Positions 25,601 through 34,122 of a DNA stretch of 64,000 nucleotides are shown here, piece after piece (the stretch's first letter is position 1; each line of letters starts with the position of its first letter). The notes beneath the pieces are model-generated. The model saw nothing but the letters and a program-made list of their open reading frames with translations, did not search any database and had not been told where the DNA came from. Both the position numbers and the translations under genes were made by a program. Origin of the DNA: Nitrospirillum iridis (lineage in GTDB: Bacteria; Pseudomonadota; Alphaproteobacteria; Azospirillales; Azospirillaceae); assembly GCF_014205765.1 (NCBI RefSeq), contig NZ_JACIIZ010000007.1, positions 124,001 through 188,000 of the forward strand. Reading direction: 5' to 3'.

Positions 25601-26406
25601 CGGTACTGGACGAACGCTCGCGCTATTTGCGGGGCCTCATCATTGATGCGCTGGAGGGCGGCGGGCGGGGCCACGTGGGATCCGCCCTGTCGCTGGTGGA
25701 GATCGTGCGGGTCCTTTATGACGACGTCTTGCGAGTCCGCCCGGACCAGCCGGATTGGACCGACCGCGATCGCTTCATTCTATCCAAGGGCCACGGTTGC
25801 CTTGGGCTTTACGTTCTGCTGGCGGACAAGGGCTTCTTCCCCAAGGAGGAACTGCTGCGCCAATGCAAGGCGGGCGCTCTGCTGGGCGGCCATCCTGAAA
25901 CCCACATCCCGGGGGTGGAGGCCTCGACCGGTGCCCTGGGGCACGGCCTGAACATCGGCATTGGCATGGCCCTGGCCGCCCGCATGCAGAAGCGCCCCAG
26001 CCGTGTGTTCGTCGTGTTGGGCGACGGCGAACTGAACGAGGGGTCCGTCTGGGAAGGGTTGATGTGCGCCGCTAAGCACAAGCTGTCCAATCTGGTGGTG
26101 ATGGTGGACAGCAACAAGATGCAGTCCTACGGCCGGGTGGAGGAGGTCATGGACCTTGGTCCCCTACCCGTGAAGTTCGCGGCTTTCGGCTGTGCCGTAC
26201 GCGAGGTTGATGGCCATGACGTACAGGCCTTGCGCGAGGTGTTCGCCGGCCTTCCCGCCGATGGCGACAAGCCCACGGCCATCATCTGCCACACAGTCAA
26301 GGGCAAGGGCATTTCCTTCTGTGAGAACGATGCCACCTGGCATCACAAGGCCTCGTTCAAGGCCGAACTGGCCGGCAAGATGCGCGCGGCGCTGGAGACG
26401 ATCTGA
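25597..26406 (+). CDS. transketolase, N-terminal (TPP-binding) subunit
   Basis: A 269-residue thiamine-diphosphate-binding half of transketolase. GRGHVGSALSLVEIVRVLY and SKGHGCLGLYVLLA hold the conserved His residues. VLGDGELNEGSVWEG is the TPP/Mg motif (GDG...N), followed by VDSNKMQSYG. The usual bacterial transketolase is one ~660-residue chain; here it is split, as in a class found in specialised sugar loci and some archaea. It transfers two-carbon units between a ketose and an aldose. The ATG overlaps the kinase stop, and the gene overlaps the C-terminal subunit by one base. Confidence 0.92.
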   Translation: MTVLDERSRYLRGLIIDALEGGGRGHVGSALSLVEIVRVLYDDVLRVRPDQPDWTDRDRFILSKGHGCLGLYVLLADKGFFPKEELLRQCKAGALLGGHPETHIPGVEASTGALGHGLNIGIGMALAARMQKRPSRVFVVLGDGELNEGSVWEGLMCAAKHKLSNLVVMVDSNKMQSYGRVEEVMDLGPLPVKFAAFGCAVREVDGHDVQALREVFAGLPADGDKPTAIICHTVKGKGISFCENDATWHHKASFKAELAGKMRAALETI

Positions 26407-27332
26407 TGCGGCAGCAAGCCCTCGACATGGTGCATGAGCTGGCCCGCCGGGACAGTCGTGTGGTTTTCATCGGCTCGGACCTCGGCCCTGGTGTACTGGA
26501 CGGCATGCGCCGGGAATTTCCAGACCGATTCTTCATGGAAGGCGTCAGCGAAGCCAACATCATCGGCATGGCCGCCGGTTTGGCCATGGACGGCTATATC
26601 CCCTACGTCAACACCATCGCGACATTCCTCACCCGCCGCTGTTACGAGCAGCTGGCTATTGACCTGTGCCTGCACAACTTGCCCGTACGCCTGATCTCCA
26701 ACGGCGGCGGCATGGTGTACGCGCCTTTGGGGCCCACCCATCTGGCCACCGAGGATCTGGCCATCGTTCGCGCCTTGCCGAATATGAGCGTGGTGGCGCC
26801 CGCCGATGAAACGGAAATGATCCGCATGATGGGCGTTTCCCTGGATTTGCGCGGCCCCCTCTACATCCGCGTGGGCAAGGGTAACGAGCCGGTGGTGACC
26901 GGGCATGTGCCCGACTTCGCCTTTGGCAAGGCCGTCCCCCTGCGCTCCGGCCGGGACGTGGTGCTGATCTCCACCGGGGCGCAGACGGGGCAGACGCTGA
27001 AGGCCGCCGACCTGCTGGCCGAGGCGGGATTGTCTGCCGGGCTGCTGCATTTACCCACGGTGAAGCCGCTGGACCGTGACGCCATCCTGGCGGCCGCGGT
27101 CGCCACCCCTCTGCTGGTCAGCGTCGAGGAGCACACCCTCATCGGCGGCTTGGGTTCGGCCGTGGCCGATGTGCTGGCCGATGCCGGCGTGCTGAAGCCG
27201 TTGCTGCGCCTGGGACTGCCTGACGCCTACCCCACCGGCTATGGTTCCCAGGAATATCTGCTGGGCCAAGCCGGCCTACTGCCCGGCCAGATCGCCGCCC
27301 GCGTCCAGGAACGCCTGGCCACCCTCTCATGA
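26406..27332 (+). CDS. transketolase, C-terminal (pyrimidine-binding) subunit
   Basis: A 308-residue partner of the preceding subunit. The pyrimidine-binding domain includes RFFMEGVSEANIIGMAAGLA with the catalytic Glu, then YVNTIATFLTRRCYEQL. The C-terminal domain has VLISTGAQTGQTLKAADLL and VSVEEHTLIGGLGSAVADVL. TGATG overlap with the upstream gene keeps the two subunits stoichiometric. Together they should form a heterotetrameric transketolase dedicated to the sugar made by this operon. Confidence 0.92.
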   Translation: MRQQALDMVHELARRDSRVVFIGSDLGPGVLDGMRREFPDRFFMEGVSEANIIGMAAGLAMDGYIPYVNTIATFLTRRCYEQLAIDLCLHNLPVRLISNGGGMVYAPLGPTHLATEDLAIVRALPNMSVVAPADETEMIRMMGVSLDLRGPLYIRVGKGNEPVVTGHVPDFAFGKAVPLRSGRDVVLISTGAQTGQTLKAADLLAEAGLSAGLLHLPTVKPLDRDAILAAAVATPLLVSVEEHTLIGGLGSAVADVLADAGVLKPLLRLGLPDAYPTGYGSQEYLLGQAGLLPGQIAARVQERLATLS

Positions 27333-27349
27333 ATTCGGGAAGACCAGCC

Positions 27350-28453
27350 ATGAAGGTCCGCTACTCCTACCTGTCCCAGCAGTTCGCTGATCCGACCGAA
27401 ATCCTGGAAGGCATTCGCCAGGTCGTGATGCGGGGCGACTTCACTCTGGGCCGGGAGGTGGCCGAGTTCGAGCGGCGATTCGCTGAGCTGATCGGCGTGA
27501 AGCACGCCGTCGGCGTGAATTCTGGCACCGACGCCCTGAAGCTGCCACTGAAGGCGCTGGGTTTGGGGCCGGGGGACGAGGTCATCACCACGGCCAACAC
27601 CTTCGTGGCCACCGTGGGTGCCATCAATGAGGTGGGCGCGCGCCCCGTGTTCGTCGATTGCAATGACAGCTTCGTCATGGACGTCGGCAGGCTTGAGGCC
27701 GCCATCACCCCCCGGACCAAGGCCATCATGCCCGTGCAGTTCACGGGCGAGGTGGTGGACATGGTGGCGGTGATGGAAATCGCCGAACGCCACGGCCTGC
27801 CCGTGGTTGAGGACGCGTGCCAGTCCATACTGGGCGAATGGGACGGCAAGCGCGGCGGCACCTGGGGCATCGCCGGCGGCTTTTCCCTGCACCCGCTGAA
27901 AAACCTGAACGTATGGGGCGACAGCGGCATCATCGTCACCAATGACGACGAGATGGCGCGCAAGCTGCGCCTGTTGCGCAACCATGGATTGGCCACACGG
28001 GACGAGGTGGAAATACTCGGCTATAACAGTCGCCTGGATACGGTGCAGGCGGTGGTGGGCAACTGGCTGATTGGGCAGACCCACGACATCACGGCCAAGC
28101 GCATCGCCAACGGCGCGTGGTACGATGCGGCCTTCGCCCAGATTCCCCAGGTGACCGTGCCGCCGCGACCGGCGCGCTGCCGCCGCGTCTTCCATCTGTA
28201 CATGATCTTCGCCCAGGACCGCGACGCGCTGTACGAACACTGCAAGGCCGCCGGTATCTCCACCAAGATCCACTATCCGCTGCCGATCTATCGCCATCCG
28301 GGCCTGTCCCATCTGGGTCATCAGGCCGGCGACTTCCCGGTGGCCGACCGCCATGCGGGCAGCCTCATCAGCTTCCCAGTCGATCAGCATATCAGCCGGG
28401 AAGAACAGCAATACGTCGTGGACACCGTTCGCGCCTTCTATCAGGGCCGCTGA
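27350..28453 (+). CDS. DegT/DnrJ/EryC1/StrS-family sugar aminotransferase 1
   Basis: A 367-residue PLP-dependent aminotransferase of the sugar-aminating family. VGVNSGTDALKLPLKALGL is the phosphate-binding region, VVEDACQSILGEW the Asp that contacts the PLP nitrogen, and FSLHPLKNLNV carries the Schiff-base Lys. These enzymes transfer an amino group from glutamate to a nucleotide-linked keto sugar. The frame opens at 27329 (ATGA overlap with the transketolase stop), but the ATG at 27350 follows GGGAAGA and matches family start positions. A close paralogue follows after 3 bp. Confidence 0.92.
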   Translation: MKVRYSYLSQQFADPTEILEGIRQVVMRGDFTLGREVAEFERRFAELIGVKHAVGVNSGTDALKLPLKALGLGPGDEVITTANTFVATVGAINEVGARPVFVDCNDSFVMDVGRLEAAITPRTKAIMPVQFTGEVVDMVAVMEIAERHGLPVVEDACQSILGEWDGKRGGTWGIAGGFSLHPLKNLNVWGDSGIIVTNDDEMARKLRLLRNHGLATRDEVEILGYNSRLDTVQAVVGNWLIGQTHDITAKRIANGAWYDAAFAQIPQVTVPPRPARCRRVFHLYMIFAQDRDALYEHCKAAGISTKIHYPLPIYRHPGLSHLGHQAGDFPVADRHAGSLISFPVDQHISREEQQYVVDTVRAFYQGR

Positions 28454-28456
28454 GCG

Positions 28457-29566
28457 ATGGCAGGCCTCCGCCGCGTTCGGTACGCCGATTTCGCCGCCCA
28501 GTATGCCGCCGAGCGCGAGGCGTTGCTGGCGGCAATGGACGGTGTCTTGGCCCGGGGTGATTTCATCGGTGGTGCCGACGTGTCGGCGCTTGAGGAGGAA
28601 TTGGCCTTGCTCTGCGGCGTGCCCCACGTCGTGGCCATGAACTCCGGCACCGACCCGCTGTGGTTGGCGCTGAAATGCCTGGGCGTGGGGCCTGGGGATG
28701 AGGTCATCACCGCCTCCAACTCCTTCGTCGCCTCGGCGGCGGCGATCGCGCACCTGGGCGCGGTGCCGGTGTTCGCTGACGTCGGCTCCGATCAGCTGCT
28801 GGATGCTGAGAGCGTGGCCCGCGCGGTCACCGCCCGGACCAAGGCGATCATGCCGGTGCACCTGACCGGCCGAATCTGCGACATGGATGCGCTACGGGCG
28901 GTCGCTGATGCCCACGGCCTCAAGGTTGTCGAGGATGCCGCTCAGTCCATTGGGTCGCTGTACAAGGGCCGTTCCAGCGGCTCCTTGGGCGACGCGGCCG
29001 GCTTCTCCCTACATCCGCTGAAGAATCTCAACGCCGTGGGCGATGCGGGCTTTCTGGCCACCGGAGACGGGGACTTGGCGGAGCGGGTCCGCCGGCTGCG
29101 CAACCACGGTTTGGCGAACCGGGACGTGGTGGTGGAGTTCGGCTACAACAGCCGCCTGGACACATTGCAGGCGGCGGTGCTGCGCACGCGGCTGCCACTG
29201 CTGCCCGGGGTCATTGAGGCACGCCGCCGCAACGCCGCCCTGTACCGTCGGCTTCTGGACCCGGCCCACATCTATAACGCCCCCTGCCGCGATCATGAGT
29301 TCAATACGTTCCACCTGTTCGTCATCCAGGTGGACCGGCGCGACGCGCTGCAGTCGCACCTGGCGGACCACGGCATCGGGTCCAAGGTGCACTATCCCAT
29401 TCCCATCCATCAGCAGCCGGCGGCAGCCCCGTACCGCGACAGGTCCGGCCCCTTGCCGCTGACGGAACAGCAGGCGGCGCGTATCCTGTCGCTGCCCATC
29501 CACCAATATCTTACCCCGGCGGACATCGCGTATGTGGCCGATGTGGTCAACGCGTTCTACCGATGA
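28457..29566 (+). CDS. DegT/DnrJ/EryC1/StrS-family sugar aminotransferase 2
   Basis: A 369-residue paralogue of the preceding gene, with the same landmarks: MNSGTDPLWLALKCLGVG, VVEDAAQSIGSLY, and the Lys in FSLHPLKNLNAVGD. Both copies keep the Lys and Asp, so both should be active. The two may act at different positions or on different intermediates, or form a heterodimer. It overlaps the following gene by 4 bp. Confidence 0.9.
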   Translation: MAGLRRVRYADFAAQYAAEREALLAAMDGVLARGDFIGGADVSALEEELALLCGVPHVVAMNSGTDPLWLALKCLGVGPGDEVITASNSFVASAAAIAHLGAVPVFADVGSDQLLDAESVARAVTARTKAIMPVHLTGRICDMDALRAVADAHGLKVVEDAAQSIGSLYKGRSSGSLGDAAGFSLHPLKNLNAVGDAGFLATGDGDLAERVRRLRNHGLANRDVVVEFGYNSRLDTLQAAVLRTRLPLLPGVIEARRRNAALYRRLLDPAHIYNAPCRDHEFNTFHLFVIQVDRRDALQSHLADHGIGSKVHYPIPIHQQPAAAPYRDRSGPLPLTEQQAARILSLPIHQYLTPADIAYVADVVNAFYR

Positions 29567-31209
29567 CTCGGCCGCAGGGACCAGTGATGCACGATCAGGC
29601 TGAACCGACCGCCGTATCCAGTGCCCTTTGGAAGCGGGCGGGCGTACCGCCGCGTCCGGGCCTGGCCGAAATGGCCGTCCTGGAACGCTGGGCCCTGACG
29701 TGGCATGGGGCCCCCCGTGATGCCGATCTGGCCGCCCGGTATTGCCGGACGGCCCTGCCGGGAGGACGGATATTGCTGTACGGGGCGGGAACCCATACCG
29801 CCTGGCTGCTGGACGTGCTGCGCGGGGTGCCGGAGATACAGCTCTTGGGCGTGCTGGACCGCATGGCCGGTTCCATGACTGAATTCAGGGGCCTGCCCGT
29901 CCATGCGGTGGCCACCGCCGGCCAATTGGGGGCCGACTACGTCCTGGTCGCGCACACGTCGTTCGAACAAGAGATGGTGACGGCACTGGCCGCTGCCGGC
30001 TATCCCCGGGACCGGATCCGCACCCTCTATTCCGATCCCGCCTACGCCGCCCTGGCCGAGGAGCGGATCGCTGGTTTGGCGGCGGCGGTGGATGGCGGCG
30101 TCGACCATCTGGTGGTCAGCTCCGCCCGATCAGAAATCATTCCCGATGCGTTGTTGTCGCGGTTGCACGGTTGCGGAAGGGCGGTGCAGGCCTTTGTCGG
30201 GCGGGCGGATGGCCTGCCGCCGGACGGGGCCTTTGATATGGTGGACCTTAGGGAATCGGTCGCCGCCCTGAAACGGTTGGTGCAGCGCCTGCGGCCCCGG
30301 ACCATTTATGTCCGCACCATCATCTACAAGAACTTCCTGCTGCCGCTGCTGAAGCATTGGTCGCCTGGCTCCGTGGTCGTCGGCGAACCCTATGACTTCA
30401 CCATTCTGTGGAGCGAAGTCGATCTGGGGCTGTTGTTTGGCCTGGACGCCCAGTCCATCCGCATGCTGCGCCTGGGTGAGCAGTTGGCCGGTTGTATGCT
30501 GGACCTGATCGTGTCCAAGCGGGACGGCGCGGGATGGCGGGACCTGGGCACCGCTTGGGCCCGACCATCCCTACAGTATTTCCCGGCGGTCAAACGGCCG
30601 TCCGGGCCATCGCCCGCCCCCGGCAGCGCCGGCGATTTGGTCTATGCCGGATTCTTCCCGGCCGCATCCTTCCTGAAGACCTTCCGCAGTGGTTACAACT
30701 TCGTGCCCTTGCTGGCGGAAGTCTGCCGTCAGGGTGGCCTGCGCGGCGACCTCTATAATTCCGGCCACATGCCGGGTGCTGGTGACGCCGTATTCGCCGA
30801 GTACATGGCGGGGCTGCCGGCGCCGGTGCGCTATCACCCCCGGCAGCCCTATGATGAGATGCTGCGTCTGCTGGGTGGCAGCCGCTATGGCTGGCTATGC
30901 GACCATCGCGACCGGTTCCAAGGTGATCGGGAGGTGGGGGTATGTAACCGTTGGACCGGGTATGTCAGTGCCGGCTTGCCTACGCTGATCGATCGGGACT
31001 GGACGCTGATGGCGACTCTGACCCACGCTTATTCCGCTGGGCTGGTGGTTCATGACCTGACGCCGGCCGCCATCCTGGCCCAGTTGCGCGCTGCCGACTG
31101 GCCCGCGCTTCAGGCGGGCACCCTGCGCCTGCGCGATCACCTCGAGCGGCACAATGAGACGGTGATGGGTGCCGTGGCCGCCGCCTTCGCCCACCAGCAA
31201 GCGGGATAG
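29563..31209 (+). CDS. glycosyltransferase-like protein with N-terminal Rossmann-like domain
   Basis: A 548-residue protein. Residues ~65-140 resemble the nucleotide-binding part of PglD-type or NAD-binding proteins (GGRILLYGAGTHTAWLL). A long middle and C-terminal region (~170-540) has GT-B-like features: VVGEPYDFTILWSEV, DLVYAGFFPAASFLKTFRS, RWTGYVSAGLPTLIDRDW. The last motif resembles the nucleotide-sugar-binding loop of retaining glycosyltransferases. I cannot name a family. It likely transfers a sugar made by the preceding genes. An in-frame ATG at 29587 is an alternative start. Confidence 0.6.
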   Translation: MTRPQGPVMHDQAEPTAVSSALWKRAGVPPRPGLAEMAVLERWALTWHGAPRDADLAARYCRTALPGGRILLYGAGTHTAWLLDVLRGVPEIQLLGVLDRMAGSMTEFRGLPVHAVATAGQLGADYVLVAHTSFEQEMVTALAAAGYPRDRIRTLYSDPAYAALAEERIAGLAAAVDGGVDHLVVSSARSEIIPDALLSRLHGCGRAVQAFVGRADGLPPDGAFDMVDLRESVAALKRLVQRLRPRTIYVRTIIYKNFLLPLLKHWSPGSVVVGEPYDFTILWSEVDLGLLFGLDAQSIRMLRLGEQLAGCMLDLIVSKRDGAGWRDLGTAWARPSLQYFPAVKRPSGPSPAPGSAGDLVYAGFFPAASFLKTFRSGYNFVPLLAEVCRQGGLRGDLYNSGHMPGAGDAVFAEYMAGLPAPVRYHPRQPYDEMLRLLGGSRYGWLCDHRDRFQGDREVGVCNRWTGYVSAGLPTLIDRDWTLMATLTHAYSAGLVVHDLTPAAILAQLRAADWPALQAGTLRLRDHLERHNETVMGAVAAAFAHQQAG

Positions 31210-31214
31210 GGGCC

Positions 31215-32027
31215 TTGGTTTCCTCCGCATCCCCCGTTCCAAGCAGCGACGCAGCGACTCTGGATACCCTGGAGGGGCAATTGGCGTTGGCCGCCAGATT
31301 TATCAACGCCAACCGCCCGGCGGATCTCGGTGCGGCCTGGCGCGGGTTGGCCGTGGCCTTCCCAAACGACGCTGCCTGGCGCCTGGTGTCCTGCCTGGCT
31401 TGGTTCTTCACGGGGTTGGATCGCGGGCGCGCCGTCATTGAGGCGCAGGCGGCCCGCACGCTCGAGCCGGCCCTCTGGTGCGCCCATCTGGCCGAGGCCC
31501 ATGTGTTGTGTGAAATGGCGGAAATGGAGCAGGCGAACCAGGACTTCGGGGCCTATTGGCGTCTAGGCCGCCGCCGGCCCCGGTCGGTTGGCACCCCTGT
31601 ATTCGGCCCGGCCCTGGAGGCAGCCCAGCGGGCGCTGGCGCTGCATCCCGTGGCGGCCCTCTGGAATGATTTGGGGGCCATCCACTTCGCCGCCGGTGAC
31701 TACCCGGCAGCCCAGGCGGCTTTCCGAACGGCCCTGGAACTGGAGCCGCGACAGCGTCACGCGGCGGCCAACCACGCGGTCACCCTTGCGGCCCTGGGGG
31801 CCGTGGCGGAATTGCGAGACTATTTGGCGCGCGAACCGTTGCCGGTGGCGCTACCCCTTAGCCTGAAGTTCGCCGGGATGCCGGCACGGGACTATTGGCG
31901 GCACCTTCCGGAGGCTTACGAGGAACGGCGGATGGCCGTCTTCAGCCAGGCCTGGTGGCGCGCGCTGACTGGCTTAATGCCTTCCGGGCGCGAGCCTTCT
32001 GGGCGCGGGGACGGCCATGCGCCTTAG
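31215..32027 (+). CDS. TPR-containing protein
   Basis: A 270-residue protein starting at TTG, 5 bp after the previous stop and behind AGGGG. Residues ~130-200 hold tetratricopeptide-type repeats (ALHPVAALWNDLGAIHFAAG, AAFRTALELEPRQRHAAANH). The N-terminal 120 residues look helical as well. No catalytic motif is seen, so it is probably a scaffold for the glycosyltransferase-like proteins around it. It overlaps the next gene by 11 bp. Confidence 0.7.
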   Translation: MVSSASPVPSSDAATLDTLEGQLALAARFINANRPADLGAAWRGLAVAFPNDAAWRLVSCLAWFFTGLDRGRAVIEAQAARTLEPALWCAHLAEAHVLCEMAEMEQANQDFGAYWRLGRRRPRSVGTPVFGPALEAAQRALALHPVAALWNDLGAIHFAAGDYPAAQAAFRTALELEPRQRHAAANHAVTLAALGAVAELRDYLAREPLPVALPLSLKFAGMPARDYWRHLPEAYEERRMAVFSQAWWRALTGLMPSGREPSGRGDGHAP

Positions 32028-33360
32028 CATCGCGAAATGCGTCTGGGGAGCCCGCTACGTCCAGACCATGCTGGCGCTGAACCTGCCCAGCCTGCTGGCA
32101 TCCGGTAACATTCCCGCGGCCGTGCAACGGATGCCACTGGAGCATGTGCTGGTGACGACGGCGGAGGACTGCGCGGTTATCGAGGCGTCGCCCGTTTACC
32201 AGGCCCTGGCCGCCCTCATCCCGTGCCGTATCATCCCCTTGGATGAAACGCCGGTGTCCGCCGACTACGATGGCATCATCGACCGTATGAACCGTGCCCA
32301 TGTGCAAATCATGGCCGACTGCCGGGCGACCGGTGCCGCCTGGGTTTTCGACCAGCCGGACCACATCTGGGGCAACGGCTCGCTGGACCATCTGGCCGAA
32401 CTGGCGCAGCGGGGCGTTCGCTGTGCCATGTTCGCCGGCATCCGCACCAATCGGCAGCAAATGGAATCGGTGCTGGCGCATTGGCGCCAAGGCAATACGA
32501 TCGATATCGGCCGGGATGCGTTGTTGCGCCTGTCCATCGAACATATGCACTTCCACGACCAGACACGGTTTTGGGGGGCTCCCCTGGGCGCCATGGGGCC
32601 CCATCACCTGAACTGGCGGGTGAGCCCACATTCGTTCCTTCGCCGGGTCTTCTACGCGCAGCCCTTCCTGATGGCGGTGCCGCCAGCGGCGGTCGCCCCC
32701 GGTCGGTCGGTCGATCTGGATTATGTCGAGCACGCCTATCCGGCGGACGCGCTGCACCATATCCGCAGCAGCCGGGATTTCCTGGTGGTGGAGGTCAGTG
32801 ACCGTTGGCAGTTCAAGGAGCAGACTAGGCCTCCGTTCACCGTCCCTTACCTCGCCACCTGGGCGGGCCAATACGTCAGCGATCGGCAAATGGCGGTTTT
32901 CGACCAGCCTATCCGCTTCCAGGCCGACGACACGCCCGATCGGCGCTGGGATCGGCTGATACGGCACTCCGCGGCGGTGGCGGCGGCGGTCGCGCGTGCG
33001 CGCGACCTGCGGCGGACCCAGGAAGCTCTGGCTGGAGACCATCCCCTGCTGGCAGCCCTGCTGGGGCGTCTGTTGCGTGACGACACCGCCCATCGGCGCG
33101 TTCCTCTTTTCGAGACGGCGGACTTCCTCGCCCCGTCAACTGAGACTTTGGAGGCCTGGTTGGATTTGCCTGTGCCCCAGCTCTTGCGCCAGGTGTTGGG
33201 GCGTCTGGTGACGAGTGCGGATAGCGGAACGGTGCGCAGCCTGGGCGGGGCGCCGCTGAACGTGCGCCGCGCCGGCGATGACCTATGGGTGGACGGACGG
33301 GCTATGCGCCTGGTGGCCATTCCTGGCGCCGTGCGGCTATTCGTTGCAACTGATGCCTAG
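32017..33360 (+). CDS. unrecognised glycosyltransferase-like protein, paralogue A
   Basis: A 447-residue soluble protein of a family I cannot name. The N-terminus reads CVWGARYVQTMLALNLPSLLASGNIP, similar in position to the start of the gene at 34123 (VPVWGSAYVAQLTDVSLPSLLAPGNLP). Later landmarks shared by the two are a DxxWxxGSL segment (DHIWGNGSLDHL) and the IDIGRDALLRLSIEHMH block. The pattern resembles an inverting or retaining GT-A-type transferase that handles a nucleotide sugar, but this is inference. The C-terminal ~120 residues are helical. Confidence 0.55.
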   Translation: MRLSIAKCVWGARYVQTMLALNLPSLLASGNIPAAVQRMPLEHVLVTTAEDCAVIEASPVYQALAALIPCRIIPLDETPVSADYDGIIDRMNRAHVQIMADCRATGAAWVFDQPDHIWGNGSLDHLAELAQRGVRCAMFAGIRTNRQQMESVLAHWRQGNTIDIGRDALLRLSIEHMHFHDQTRFWGAPLGAMGPHHLNWRVSPHSFLRRVFYAQPFLMAVPPAAVAPGRSVDLDYVEHAYPADALHHIRSSRDFLVVEVSDRWQFKEQTRPPFTVPYLATWAGQYVSDRQMAVFDQPIRFQADDTPDRRWDRLIRHSAAVAAAVARARDLRRTQEALAGDHPLLAALLGRLLRDDTAHRRVPLFETADFLAPSTETLEAWLDLPVPQLLRQVLGRLVTSADSGTVRSLGGAPLNVRRAGDDLWVDGRAMRLVAIPGAVRLFVATDA

Positions 33361-33380
33361 CTTTTCGCAACGGCGAAAGG
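33361..33380 (+). terminator. possible hairpin after paralogue A
   Basis: CTTTTCGC pairs with GCGAAAGG around an AACG loop immediately after the TAG stop codon: 8 bp including one G-U pair. No T-tract follows, so it may be a weak terminator or an mRNA stabiliser inside the operon. The remaining bases to 33568 hold no convincing gene. Confidence 0.35.
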
Positions 33381-33568
33381 CGACGGTTCGGCCAAGAAGA
33401 AGTAACTGTGCTGCTGAATGCTGTGTCATTATGTTACGCCTAAATGGGGGCGGAACTGGGGTCGGAGGCCTGCCGATGGCCCATGGCTTGCATGTCGCTT
33501 GCCCGGGGCGCGGGGTCATGTGGTTGGCCTCCAGAGGTATGTGCCATTGGTCGTGGAGCGCGTGAAGC

Positions 33569-34075
33569 ATGACGGAAATCAATCCTTACTCGTCCAAGGC
33601 GTATTTCGACGACTGGACCGATTTCCTGGACATCGACCGCACGCGCTTGGACGCTCTGCTAGATGAAAGCCGTCGGGATGAACGCGGACGGGTGCGGATC
33701 TGCCTGCACCGCAGCGAGGCTGATCCCGTACAGGAAATGATCATTGCGTTGGCCGACCACGGCTATCTGCGGCCTCACCGCCAGCGTGGTCTGCAGAAGT
33801 CCTACGTGGTGTTGGCCGGGCGGCTGCGCGTGGTCTTCTTCGATGAGAGTGGTGGCGTCCTGCGTCGCTTGGATCTGGATGCGCAAAGACGGCCGCTTGC
33901 CCGCTTTGATTCTGGCATTTGGCATACCATGACGTCCCTGTCAGAAGGCACGCTCTATCTGGAAACCATCCTGGGCCCATTCGACAGGAACCGCACGGAC
34001 TGGGCCCCTTGGGCCCCGGGTCGTGCTCCGCGACCGGAGATTGAAGCCTACATGCGCGACGTCCTTAGGGTCTAA
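33569..34075 (+). CDS. WbuC-type cupin-fold protein
   Basis: A 168-residue cupin. ICLHRSEADPVQEMIIAL near residue 50, YLRPHRQRGLQKSYVVLAGRL near 75-95, and the later GIWHTMTSLSEG are characteristic of WbuC, a small cupin found in O-antigen loci. The cupin His residues (RPHR, WHT) remain, so a metal site is likely. Its reaction is not established; it may epimerise or isomerise a sugar or act as a chaperone. It sits between the two paralogous glycosyltransferase-like genes. Confidence 0.75.
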   Translation: MTEINPYSSKAYFDDWTDFLDIDRTRLDALLDESRRDERGRVRICLHRSEADPVQEMIIALADHGYLRPHRQRGLQKSYVVLAGRLRVVFFDESGGVLRRLDLDAQRRPLARFDSGIWHTMTSLSEGTLYLETILGPFDRNRTDWAPWAPGRAPRPEIEAYMRDVLRV

Positions 34076-34122
34076 TCCTCGTCGGCCCGCTGCCCCCTCC
34101 GGTATAGGCAAGGTCGCCTGGC

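Noticed and set aside
27239-28861. A leftward frame of ~540 codons opposite the DegT aminotransferases.
   Set aside because: It mirrors two well-supported aminotransferase genes and has shadow-like composition.
33278-33666. Short rightward frames in the gap between paralogue A and the cupin gene (33278-33565 and 33418-33666).
   Set aside because: The first overlaps the end of paralogue A out of frame and the second overlaps the cupin start out of frame. Neither has a ribosome-binding site or a recognisable domain.
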